Assembly (NCBI RefSeq): GCF_020080835.1
Contig: NC_058165.1
Coordinates: 13,761,961 to 13,825,960 of the forward strand
Length of the DNA: 64,000 bases
Source: Cotesia glomerata
Lineage: Eukaryota; Arthropoda; Insecta; Hymenoptera; Braconidae
Direction of reading: 5' to 3'
The notes under the pieces: generated by a model
Databases searched by the model: none
Told to the model about the DNA's origin: nothing
What the model saw: the letters and a program-made list of their open reading frames with translations, nothing else
Translations under genes and position numbers: made by a program
Shown: piece by piece, positions 54,601 to 64,000 of the stretch
How positions within the stretch are numbered: position 1 is the stretch's first letter
Layout: every line of letters starts with the position of its first letter

Positions 54601-56780
54601 TGGGGAGCGTTTCGCTTGAGTCGGGCATCAAGCATCACTCCCAGATATCGGATATATGGTTGTGATGTGATTTCTTGTTCTCCGACTTTCAGTTTTATGG
54701 TCTCTATCACTTTTCTGCTGGTAATAAGCACAGCCTCAGTCTTCTGTTTAGCCAGTTGTAGATTCATTGAATCCATCCACCGGTTAACTTTCTCAAAGGT
54801 GATACCGAACATGTGGTTTATCTCATCTAGGTGTTTCGCAACGATTACGACAGCTACATCGTCTGCATATGCAACAAGCTTGACACTTCTTGGAAGAGTC
54901 AGTCTCAGCAGGCCATCATACATGACATTCAACAGAAGTGGACCCAGAACAGAACCCTGGGGTACACCTCCGGTAATATCATACTCTTTTGGACCATTGT
55001 TCGTGTCGTATCTCAGGATTCTGTCTGTGAAGTAGCTAGCCACTATCCTACGTAGGTATCCTGGTACGTTTTTCTCTTCCAAGGCTTGCATAATGCAGTC
55101 CCAGTTGGCGGAGTTGAAAGCATTTTTGATGTCCAGAGTGGCCACCAGGCAGTACTTCTTCGCTCCACCCTTCCATCTGATCCCTTCGATTGCCTCCTTG
55201 GCCGTTGCAACAACCAAGTTGATTGCGTCCAGGGTTGATCGTCCTTTCCGAAAACCATACTGGTTGTCTGCCAGGAGTGGATCGACAACTGCTTCTATTC
55301 TTTGGTGGATTATACGCTCAAGTATCTTACCTGTCGTGTCTAACATACAAAGTGGTCGATAAGATGACGGTTCTTCTGGTGGCTTTTTCCCTTTTGGAAG
55401 TAGTACTAGTCGTTGCTGCTTCCACTTCCGAGGGAAAATCCCTTCCTTGAGGCATGTGTCGTAGACGTCCAGGAACAATGATGGCACTGCTTTTATAGTT
55501 GTTTTTAAAGCAATATTGGGGACCCCGTCCAATCCCGGCGCTTTATTATTCCCTACACGATTACAAGCCTCCATCAGTTCTCCCTCTATGACAGATGGAA
55601 TGTCATCCATTTCATTCTGCGCTAATAGGTAGTTAAACTTGCTTTGTTCGGGGAACAACGCGTTAACGATCTTCTGTAGGAGTTGAGGACACGTGGGTGC
55701 TGGCATTAGCTGGTTTTTAAGATGGGTCATGACCACCTTATACGGCCTACCCCACAGATCTCTGTCCACCTCGTTGATGAGCTCCTTCCAGCATTTTCTT
55801 TTGCTATCTTTGATGGCTTTGTTCAGGGATCGACGGGCTTTTTTGTACTCTGCGACCAGCTCCACAGAGTTAGGTCGTCGGTAGCCACGCTGAGATATTC
55901 TTCTCTTCTGATGACACTCTTTACGAAGGGCGCTGATGTGGTCGTTTCACCAGTGAACGGAAGGTCTTGTGTTTATGCCACGTCTACGAGACATACTGGC
56001 GTCACACGCCTGGGTCACTCTTTTCATCAGGTCCTTGGTCTTCTCTTCTGCGCAGCCCGCGATAATCTGGTCACTATTGAGAGCTACTAACAATGCCCTT
56101 GGGTCAAGAGTTTTTACCTTCCAACCAATGGTGTTAAGTTGCTTTTTAGGTCTTCTCGGGCTCTGGGCGTTTAATATTTCCCAGAGAATCGCGTTGTGGT
56201 CGCTGGCTGTGTAGGTATCCATCACCTTCCAGTTGATATTACCTCTGGTGAGGCTGCCACTGACGAAAGTGAGATCTACAATAGAACTTGTGTCTCCTTT
56301 GGTGTAGGTTGGTGTGTCACCATTGTTGAGCAGTACTACATCTAATGTAGAAAAGGCTTCTAGTAATTCCTTTCCTCGCGCGTTTGTATTCTTGCTACCC
56401 CAGTCTACTGCCCAGGCGTTGAAGTACCCAGCTATTGCCACTGGGTGGTAATGCTTCGCGTCCTCGGTAAGTCGATCCAGGAATGCGGTGAATTCGACAG
56501 TAGAGAGGCTAGGTGGTGCGTAGCAGCTATAGAAGCGGATGCCCTCTACTGATACTGCTACAAAGCCGGCATTGCTGTTGTCGACTGCATTTTGGAAAGG
56601 GAGCTTGCCACATGACCAGATGACAGCTTTGGATGTGCTGTCAGATTCCCAGGGTTGGGTACTCAAGTGTTTATATGGCTCTGCTATCAGTACCAAGTCA
56701 AGCTCTAGTTCTCGCACGGATTGCATGAGCAGGTCATGCGCTGCCTCACAATGGTTGAGGTTGAGCTGCAGTATCCTCAT
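54552..56780 (-). pseudogene. R1 ORF2, copy 3: endonuclease and RT, one nonsense codon
   Basis: The true start is probably ATG 56780-56778 ('MRILQLNLNHCEAAHDLL'), whose ATGA overlaps the ORF1 stop. Endonuclease: 'AIAGYFNAWAVDWG', where the catalytic Asp of GDFNA is Tyr, and 'ASDHNAILWEI'. TGA at 55947-55949 replaces a Trp codon in the same frame; then 'GNNKAPGLDGVP', 'YRPLCMLDTTGKILE', 'QYGFRKGRSTLDAI', 'GGVPQGSVLGPLL' and catalytic VAYADDVAVV. It loses homology at 'LGVMLDARLK' (about 54610); the remaining codons are from the fusion. Confidence 0.85.
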
Positions 56781-58671
56781 GCTTGTTTGTTCGTCAACTT
56801 CTGAAGTGCATCCTGAAATAACGGGCACTTATGGGTACCGGCATGGTGGGCAACATTCTCTGCACTTTCAATCTCAGCACATAATGCACATTTGGCGGGA
56901 TTTTTACAATCAGCAATCTTGTGCCCTTCTTGTCCGCACCTGATGCAAATCTTCGACCGGTCCACCTTGCTTTTGCACTGGGATCCATGATGTCCGAAAT
57001 GCCAGCATTTAAAGCATTGAATAGGTCTCTTTGTTGTCCTTATTCGGCAATTAACCCAACCAATCCGGATTTTGCTACTTCCATCCAGTAGTTTCTGTGC
57101 TGTTGCTGCTGGTAGAATTACTGTGGCAATTTGAGTACCTCTATAGGCCTTACGGATCTTGATTGCCTCTAGTGGTATCTCACAGCCATCTCCAGCTTCC
57201 TCCTGTAGGGCACCCTGAATGTGATCCTTAGTTGTTTCTTCATCGACGTCTCGGATCTCAATTACCTCCTGTGGTCCTTTGCAGATTACTTTTGCGTCTT
57301 CTTTCAGAATGTCTGCAATGGTCTTTCTCAATGTTTGGCCTTTGTCGGTGCTCTTCCTCGAAAGAGTTATCAGCATATCTCCAGCATTGGTCTTATGGAT
57401 CTTCTCTACCGTACTGCGGACCTGGTCGTCAGGGACGTCCGGTTTTATTCGACGCAGGATCTCGGCGTACTTTGCTTTCTCTGTCAGCCGAATGATGAGG
57501 GCATCCGGTCTGATCCATTTCCGCGGTTTCTTTTGCTTGTGTTCGTGCCGGTGCTCCTTTGACGTCTGTTTTGAGAGCATCTCTTTCTGCTGTCGCTTTA
57601 GTTCTTGCTTGGACTGAGCTTTTGCCAGACTGACGCTTTTTCCTGTTCGTCGCTTCGCCCTGCCGCTCCATGTGGAGGGCTTTTCTTCAAATCCTTTTTC
57701 TTCATGGCTTGGCTGATTGTTGGGTCAGGAGAAGGTCGATTTTTTCTCTTACCTGACTTGTTGCTGGCTTCACTTTTGTCTTCCGCGACTGATTCACCGT
57801 CACCTTCAGCTCCGGTGTCCATTGCTTCGTCAGTCACGTCGATAGCCTGACAGTCTTTCTCCGGTGTAGCATGGGATATGCGCTGCAATGATGAGCGCCA
57901 CTCCTCGTCCAGCTTCTCAAACCTTTGAAGGGCGTTAGTTACACCAGTCATCTTGGATTTAATCTCTTTGTGAATGTTGACCTTTGGTTGAACGAAATCA
58001 TTCAACTCACTGATCAGCTTTTCAAGGCGTTTGAGCGCTTGCGAACGCTTCATTTCAGCGCTTGCGTCAATCGCTGCTTGTTGGGCATGTAGCCCGTTTC
58101 CACTTTTGTTTGTTTCCTTTGAATTACTCATACTTTTTAATTTACCAGCGCATCGTACGGAGTGGAGCGGGTTGCCATAACTAAGAACGGGTGTACCCTC
58201 GGAGATAGTACTCCTACCCCAGTTCCCTGAGGCCTAGCCGACACTTAGCCAGTCCCGGGATACACGGACGGACTAGACTCGCTCGGAGCGGTGAAGATTC
58301 CGATCTCTAACACTCACTGCGTACTTCCTGATCAAGGCCCGAAGTGGCTGGCTCCTGATCCACTGCTGCAACTTACACCTCGGTAGAGCAAGCTCACATC
58401 AGCCGTGGCCTGCATCGTCGGAAACTACGATACAGGTTCGGGTCACTCCCAGTGGGTCACAGCAGAGAACGATCGTCTTGTTAGGTCAGTTAGTGCGACC
58501 AACCCATTAAAGGGGAGTTTTGTCCACGGGAGCGTATTTTGTTTGGTTATTTTGCTTGGCTCCTACCCGCTGTACCTCATCAACTAAGAGATTAAGTGTC
58601 ATCCGAGGACAGCGAGCGTTCTCCCGTCCGCTCGGGGAGACGCCCGGTAGCAGTATCTCTTCTGCCCCGAG
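54600..58671 (-). mobile_element. R1-clade LINE, family B, copy 3 (3' truncated)
   Basis: Minus strand. ORF2 breaks off at about 54607 at the fusion with copy 2; ORF1 and the 5' UTR are complete to 58671, where (ATGT)n begins. Related to copy 1 at 39-41 kb and clearly different from family A. Confidence 0.8.
56777..58131 (-). pseudogene. R1 ORF1 (Gag-like), copy 3, one frameshift
   Basis: 58131-57598 encodes the N-terminal half ('SQALKRLEKLISELNDFVQP', polar linker); 57580-56777 the C-terminal half ('KWIRPDALIIRLTEKAKYAE', then CCHC knuckles CFKCWHFGHHGSQC and CIRCGQEGHKIADC and a third Cys/His cluster). A one-base shift near 57600 separates them. The stop TGA overlaps the ORF2 start as ATGA. 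Confidence 0.85.
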
Positions 58672-58718
58672 ATGTATGTATGTATGTATGTATGTATATT
58701 TTTTTTTTTTTTTTTTTT
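58672..58718 (+). repeat. (ATGT)n remnant and poly(T) between two R1 copies
   Basis: 58672-58698 is (ATGT)n touching the 5' end of copy 3; 58699-58718 is 20 T, the poly(A) of copy 4. The ATGT strip is a leftover of the shared ACAY target. Confidence 0.9.
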
Positions 58719-58939
58719 GTAAAGAGGTACGAAAAAAGATCTTCAAAAGACACCGGTATCGTTAACTCTGCCGCCCATCTTCCGGCAGATATTGATAGTC
58801 GGTAGTGTGGAGATTTTTACCCACTAAAAAAAACATTCCTCTTCCCCTCTCCCCTAGATGGTACGGGGAGGACTGGATTGGAACCGCGTTAGCATTACTT
58901 CAATCCAGTCGTGCTGCGTCTCACGACGCCTACTCCTGG

Positions 58940-60872
58940 CTACTGGTCCCTTTCTGCGATTTTGTCTTTCAGGAGGTGCTGTGCATAAACTGCAACAGCT
59001 GACCAGTTTTCCTCTTGTTTGATCATATAGGTCACCAGGCTTGAGGGGGAGAGCCTGGTGCCTATGATCTCTTCGGTTCTTCTTCTGTAGTCCTTCCATC
59101 GAGCACACTCGAAGAATGTGTGTTCGGCGTCGTCGATTTTATCCGGGCAGTATTTGCACGTTGGTGTGCTGTGCAAACCCATCTTGAAAAGATAGGCATT
59201 GAACTGCCCATGTCCCGTCAATAGCTGGGTCAGGAAGAAGTCCGTATCCCCGTGCTTCCAAGAGAGCCAGGTTGATGTTTGGGATCAGGCGCGCCATCCA
59301 TCTGCCCGTCTCTCCCGATGTCCATCGGTCCTGCCACTCTTGCTGCGTTTCCGCCTTTATCCTTGTTCTTGCGTCCTTCATGTTATCATCACTGTCTTTA
59401 GCGTCATAGAGTTTTGCTCTTTCGAACGCTAATAGGTCGATGGGCGCGGCTCCTGCAATGACCAATACAGCCGCTTCGGAAACTGTGCGGTAGGCGCAGG
59501 CAACCCTGAGAGCGCCTCGCCGCTGTACTGCTGCGATCTTTCGCCGGTAGGTCTTCTGCTTTAATATGTCTGCCCATATCTCCGCTCCATAAAGCAGTAC
59601 CGAGTGGACTGCTTCTAGAAGAACTCTTCTCTTTTTTGTTCTTGGTCCCATGGTGTTGGTCATAATTCGTGCTAGGCTAGACACAGTCTTGCTGGCTTTC
59701 TTGCATGCACTGTCGAGGTGTTCACGGAAAGATAGTTTCTCGTCTATCATTACCCCTAGATACCGCAAGGCCCTTGTTGACGTCAGCGTTGTTCCTCCCA
59801 TGTCCATAGCGAATGGTTTTGGAAACCATTTTTGACGGGTCAAAACGACCATCTCGGTTTTCTGTTTGGCGAGTTTCAGGTGATGCTTATCGAGCCAAGT
59901 CTCGACGGTGTCGATGGTTTCCCGAACTAGCAGTTCGGCCTCTTCCACGCTGTCCGCCACTATAGTAGCTGCAACGTCGTCTGCAAAGCCTGTTAGCTCT
60001 ACTTGCTCTGGCAACGGGATTTCAAGAAGATCGTCGTAGTCTGCGTTCCATAGATCAGGCCCCATTATTGAGCCTTGCGGCACGCCAGCCGTTATGGCGT
60101 ATTCTTGTGGGCCTTCAGTAGTTTCCACTATTAGCTTTCTATCGTCAAGGTAGTTGTCGACTAGTGCCAGATTTTCTGGCTCCGCGTCAAACTTGTGCTC
60201 CAGAGCGTCTAAAATGTCTCCCCAATTTGCGCTGTTAAATGCGTTTTTGACATCTAGCGTGAGGAGAAGACATACTTTACGAGCTTTGAGGCTACCAGTC
60301 CATGCTTCTCTCGCTGTCTTTATGACTTTCTTGATCGCTCCGACTGTCGAACGTCCTTTCCGGAAGCCATGTTGGTTTGCGGCAAAACCTCCAGCACGGT
60401 CTATGTCGTTGCGAAGTCTCCCTTGTATGAGCTTCTCGAGCAGTTTTCCAGCAATGTCCAGCATACAGAGTGGTCTAAACGACGAAGGTGTTATGGGGGT
60501 TCCCTTACCTTTGTCTAAGAGAACCAATCTCTGCCGTTTCCAGACCACGGGAAACGTGCCAGTTGCCAAGCATGCGTTGTAGGTGTTCAGGAGTATGTCT
60601 GGGTATTCCAGGGCTACAGTTTTGATCACTGATGCCGAGATGCCATCAGGTCCAGGTGCCTTTCCTGTTTTGAGTGACTTGGCCGCGTCTTGTAATTCCT
60701 TAGTTGTGAAGGGTGTTACTTCGCTGTTCTTAGTGTAGTGTTTCTTCTCCCGCGGTGGGTGTTTGGGGAAAAGCTCCGTTACAATGCTCTCCATCGAGGC
60801 AGGAGATTTCGGCGCCTCTGGTGAAGCCTTTCCAAGTCGTTTGGCGACAATTTGGTAGGCTTTACCCTAGAG
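58940..60872 (-). pseudogene. R1 ORF2 reverse transcriptase and C-terminus of copy 4
   Basis: Open from the deletion point. RT motifs: 'KAPGPDGISASVIK', 'RPLCMLDIAGKLLEKLI', 'HGFRKGRSTVGAI', 'LTLDVKNAFNSANW', 'AGVPQGSIMGPDLWN', catalytic GFADDVAA (FADD at residues 270-273 from Met 60794) and 'LRYLGVMIDEKLSF'. A 2-base loss near 59262 (compare copy 2) shifts the frame before 'TGHGQFNAYLFKMGL', and the zinc-finger C-terminus with 'TCKYCPDKIDDAEHTFFEC' continues in the other frame to 58940. Confidence 0.85.
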
Positions 60873-61627
60873 GGGTAATCCGGTGTCGGGTTGTTCTGGA
60901 GAATAGACCAGCTTCGTGCGAGTGAAGCTTGCAATGCCTCTCGATCAAGCCTTTTGGCATTCCACTTCCGCTTAGAAACGTCGCGTTGTGAAACCGGAGC
61001 AAATGCCAATCCAACGCTGAATGTCACAAACTGGTGATCACTGCCACTGTATTCTTCGGATACTGTCCAGTCTTCAATAATGTTGGCAGTCCTTGGAGTC
61101 GCCAATGAGATGTCGAGGATGGATTCTTGGTACCCTGGTCTTCTAAAGGTCGTGGTGCTCCCGGTGTTCAGCACTATGAGGTCGAGTCTAGCCACGACGT
61201 CAGCGACCTCGTTTCCTCTGGTGTCGGAGAAAGCAGCGCCCCACTCAGCCGATTTAGCGTTGAAGTCTCCGGCTACGATAACTTCGCCGTCAAACTTAGT
61301 GACCGCATCTTCTATATTTGCGAGTTTCTGTCGGAACACACTAATCCTTTCGTTAGGTGAGAGATAGACGCTCATGAAGTAGGTTGTGGGGGTTTGAATC
61401 CAGACAAAACCTGCTCCACCTCCGCTGTTGTTGACGGTAACGTTCTTTGTGTTCACAATCCAAATTGCTGCCGTGCCCGGTTCGTCTGCGAACCATGTTT
61501 TACCTTCGATGTTTAGATATTGCTCGCAGATAAAGCAGACGTCAATTTTATCTTCGAAAACACGCTGGCGCAGCAGGTTTTGCGCCAAGGCGCACCTATT
61601 CAAGTTGCCTTGTAGTATGCGTGTCAT
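60873..61627 (-). pseudogene. R1 ORF2 endonuclease domain of copy 4
   Basis: From ATG 61627: 'MTRILQGNLNRCALAQNLLR', 'VIVAGDFNAKSAEWG' (catalytic GDFNA at residues 120-124), 'LDISLATPRT' and 'SGSDHQFVTF' (catalytic His). All key residues are kept. After 'NNPTPDYP' an internal deletion removes the linker and the frame shifts, ending the protein early. Confidence 0.8.
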
Positions 61628-63126
61628 TTCTGACCTTTCATGGCTTCTGCAAGTGCTTTGCGGAATGCCTTACACGCTCCAGTGCCAGAAATATGGCATA
61701 GACTATCCTGGGCATCTTTGTCCGAAGCACAAAGGAAGCATTTTAACTTCTCCGTGCAGTTTACGGCCTTGTGGTTCTCTCCGCCACATTTGTAGCAGCA
61801 CCTGCTTCTGTCTGGTCCCGCACACTGACGTGTTTGGTGTCCATAACCAAGACATTTAAAACAACGTGTTACTTTTACTACTGGGAGTATACGACAGTTC
61901 ACCAAACCGATCCGTATACGGGCCTTGTCAAGGGCCTTAATCGCACTGGGCTCGTCTAGTTCGCAGAAGGCTGCCCGATTACCTCGTGGTGTGGGTTTTG
62001 TCAAATTTACCCGTTTGACCTCCCGGTTGTCAGTGAATTCACGTTTGAGTGCTTCACGGACTTCGCTCTCGGTAGAGATTTCATCTAAGTCGAGGATCTC
62101 GATCGTTGTTGTTGGTGTTAGCGTCTTGACTGTGCCGATGTTTGCAGTGGCTGCCCTTACTGCATCGGTGAATGCCTTGCTGTCTTCGGTCTTTCGAGCC
62201 ATTTCAAGGAGAACGCCTCCGTGTTTCGTCTTTTTAATAGACCTTATGTCTACGCTCGTCTTGACAGGGCTTACCTTGGCCTTGATTTCCTTCAGGAGAT
62301 CGGCGTATGTTCGCCCTTCAGCTGGTTGGACTAGGACAGCTTTAGTTCTTGTCTTCTTCCTCCTTGGTTTCTTGGAGCCACCGCTGTTTGGCTGGTCTTG
62401 GGCTGTAGCAGTTTGAGTCACTGGCTCCTGTTCTTTCTTTTTCTTGTTTTGCCGAGTCACTTTGGTCCATGTATCATCCCGGGCTGTCTTTTTCTGTGCT
62501 GGCTTGTCAATATCTGAGGAAGGGCTGGGCGTGGACAGCGGCCTCTTCTTGTTGCCATCTCCTTGCTGTGGTAATTTCTTAGAAGTGGTCAGAGGTGGCT
62601 GTGATTTTTTGTTCAGACTCGGAGATGTTTGAGTCGTTGACGCCGACTTCGTTGGTGATTTGTTGGCCAGCCTATATGCCGTACTAATAGACGAAACCAA
62701 TTTTCTTATCTCATGGTGGAGATTCTTTTTGTCTTTTATGAAGTCGGCTAACTCATCAATCTTGTTGCCGAGCCTCTCCATTGGTGACTGTTGGCCGGTG
62801 ACGGTCGGTAGAGAGTTCATTCTTCCTCGGTGGGTTTGATTAGTGGCAGGAGCAAAAGGTCCTCCACTTTTTGAAGGAATGTTGCTCAGCTGTCCGTTCT
62901 CTGCCATCTGGGCTGATTTCGTACTCCCTGTAATCTTGCTAGCATTGCTAGACAGCAGAGCCATGGGGTCTACTCCACTGTTCAAACGGTCGCTTGATAA
63001 CGACGAGTTTAGGCCCGTTTGCACGCCTTCCCTCGCTGGCACTGAGGTATCCATCCTCTGTACTGTAAACGATGTTTGAAAATCTTCTGACATTTCCATA
63101 TCATCTTTTGCTAGGTTTTGGTCCAC
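61624..63126 (-). CDS. R1 ORF1 (Gag-like) of copy 4, intact
   Basis: 500 residues without interruption. N-terminal low-complexity Ser/Thr region, coiled-coil-like segment 'MERLGNKIDELADFIKDKKN' (about 115-135), basic Lys-rich middle, the conserved 'VQPAEGRTYADLLKEIKAKV' (about 275-295), then three zinc knuckles near the C-terminus: CFKCLGYGHQTRQC, CYKCGGENHKAVNC and a third Cys/His cluster. Binds element RNA and DNA. Its TGA (61624-61626) overlaps the ORF2 ATG (61625-61627) in ATGA, a stop-restart arrangement also kept in copy 3. Confidence 0.85.
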   Translation of the reverse strand: MDQNLAKDDMEMSEDFQTSFTVQRMDTSVPAREGVQTGLNSSLSSDRLNSGVDPMALLSSNASKITGSTKSAQMAENGQLSNIPSKSGGPFAPATNQTHRGRMNSLPTVTGQQSPMERLGNKIDELADFIKDKKNLHHEIRKLVSSISTAYRLANKSPTKSASTTQTSPSLNKKSQPPLTTSKKLPQQGDGNKKRPLSTPSPSSDIDKPAQKKTARDDTWTKVTRQNKKKKEQEPVTQTATAQDQPNSGGSKKPRRKKTRTKAVLVQPAEGRTYADLLKEIKAKVSPVKTSVDIRSIKKTKHGGVLLEMARKTEDSKAFTDAVRAATANIGTVKTLTPTTTIEILDLDEISTESEVREALKREFTDNREVKRVNLTKPTPRGNRAAFCELDEPSAIKALDKARIRIGLVNCRILPVVKVTRCFKCLGYGHQTRQCAGPDRSRCCYKCGGENHKAVNCTEKLKCFLCASDKDAQDSLCHISGTGACKAFRKALAEAMKGQK

Positions 63127-63242
63127 CCCGAGTATTCTGTTTCCTCGGTACCCGACGCATCTGACGTGCAGATATGCCGGGCATTCCCCTATCCGCCACC
63201 TGAGGAGGCGCCCGATGCGGGACCCAGCAAGCCCGACACGGG

Positions 63243-63255
63243 GTATGTATGTATG

Positions 63256-63285
<30 letters not shown>
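63243..63285 (+). repeat. (GTAT)n microsatellite at the 5' end of R1 copy 4
   Basis: About ten GTAT units ((ACAT)n on the element strand) between the R1 5' end and the dispersed repeat. Confidence 0.95.
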
Positions 63286-63287
<2 letters not shown>

Positions 63288-64000
63288 CCTCTCATAACTT
63301 TTGAACGGTTTGGCCGATTTTATCGCGGTTGACGCTATTCGAAAGGGCTTGAGTAAACTTAGATTTTAAATACAGTTTGGACTCATTCCTAACAGTAGAT
63401 TTTGAGAAATCTCAAAAAAACGATGAAAAAAAATTTTTTTAAATGTGGTTTTTTTTTTAATAACTCAAAAAGGCTCGACCGATCAATTCCAAAAACTAAT
63501 CAGCTCTTGACATTGAAAAACCACGTCGATGGCCACCAAGCCGGTCAAAATCTGTTGATTCGTTCGTGAGTTATCATTAACGAAAGAAATCGAAAAAAAG
63601 TATTTGTTTCGAACTACACCGAAATTCCCGGTGTGATCAATTTGTGTTTAGAAATATATTTTAGAATATGAAAAACTGCATTGAATGCCGCCAACCATGT
63701 AAAAATCGGTTCATTCATTCAAAAGTTATTGCGTATTGAAAATTCAAAAAATAGTGTTTTATTAAACTTCTATCAGACTTTTGAGCTCGGAGAGCTTAAA
63801 CCTACACGGATATTATATTTTTAAGCTTGAAGAGCTTAAAAACGTAATAAGTGCAATTTTGAGCGCTTAATTACGAAAGTAACGGGAAGTTGCAGGGATG
63901 GCTTTCAGGGTCAACCGGTTTCCTAATTTTTTTTTACAGTTTTACACACGAATTTTTCCAATCTGTAGATTGAGAATTACTATTTATAAGTAAACTGGTT
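63286..64000 (+). repeat. Dispersed repeat, copy E (right half)
   Basis: Starts with 'cataacttttgaacggttt' and 'gattttatcgcggttgacg', as copy B does just after its microsatellite, and runs through 'aaccacgtcgatggccacca' to the right end 'ggctttcagggtcaaccggt'. It lacks its left half, best explained by 43380-43490. Confidence 0.8.

Larger units (their letters stand above)
58719..63242 (-). mobile_element. R1-clade LINE, family A, copy 4 (both ends present, ORF2 damaged)
   Basis: Minus strand, from poly(A) at 58699-58718 to a 5' end flush with (GTAT)n at 63243. ORF1 is intact; ORF2 has an internal deletion at about 60872 and a frameshift at about 59262, so it is not autonomous. The 5' end carries 'caggtggcggatagggg' like copy 1. 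Microsatellite on both ends is what the ACAY-specific Waldo group of R1 elements shows. Confidence 0.85.

Noticed and set aside
54616..55035. Plus-strand frames opposite R1 ORF2 (also 46, 55, 57, 59-62 kb)
   Set aside because: Antisense shadows of R1 coding sequence; the minus-strand frames carry the RT and zinc-knuckle motifs.

Overview
The window is repeat-dominated, AT-rich nuclear DNA from an insect, most likely a hymenopteran of parasitoid-wasp or ant type. This is inferred from the mix of mobile elements: Ty3/gypsy elements, R1-clade LINEs sitting in (ACAY)n microsatellites, CR1/Jockey-like LINEs, a Helentron-type endonuclease gene, an IS3EU-like transposase and tRNA-derived SINEs. No bacterial operon, rRNA gene, convincing functional tRNA gene or CRISPR array is visible. 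Four 100-base N blocks are assembly gaps.

0-6.2 kb: an LTR-like fragment with covarying hairpin repeats, then a gypsy element (LTR, tRNA-Lys-type primer site, purine-rich leader repeats, gag, protease-RT cut by a gap). 6.3-9 kb: a diverged direct duplication and the best gene of the window, an intact five-exon minus-strand gene for a 321-residue RPA70-like OB-fold protein (7246-8653). 8.9-13.1 kb: two copies of a dispersed repeat that carries a microsatellite in its middle, an R4/Dong-like LINE fragment, a tandem tRNA-derived SINE and a gypsy gag fragment. 16.1-19.9 kb: a large foldback element whose arms contain 153-bp tandem repeats. 21.5-22.3 kb: a broken Helitron/Helentron Rep N-terminal fragment. 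23.5-28.7 kb: a second gypsy element on the minus strand, interrupted by a 1.7-kb foldback element and a 129-bp hairpin MITE.

29.2-30.4 kb: an intact 385-residue DDE integrase-core (IS3EU-like) transposase. 33.9-34.8 kb: a decayed phosphoglycerate kinase pseudogene. 35.3-36.6 kb: a satellite with a three-monomer higher-order repeat (about 413 bp). 36.6-39.0 kb: a long LTR related to the one at position 1. 39.1-41.2 kb: the 5' half of an R1 element abutting a (GT)n tract. 42-43 kb: a SINE flanked by 36-bp direct repeats.

43.4-64 kb is one nested structure. The left half of the microsatellite-bearing repeat ends in (TG/TATG)n, and its right half resumes at 63.3 kb after (GTAT)n. Between them lie three R1 elements, all on the minus strand. 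The first is split by a 2-kb Helentron-like insertion and by a plus-strand LINE, which is itself split by a full-length, apparently intact 4.4-kb minus-strand CR1/Jockey-like LINE (47013-51416). Target duplications and reading-frame continuity across the junctions give the order of insertion.

Genes with a plausible cellular or active role are few: the RPA-like gene, the IS3EU-like transposase, ORF1/ORF2 of the intact LINE, and ORF1 of the last R1 copy. Almost everything else is decayed transposon sequence. All identifications come from reading motifs and aligning by eye; no database search was possible.
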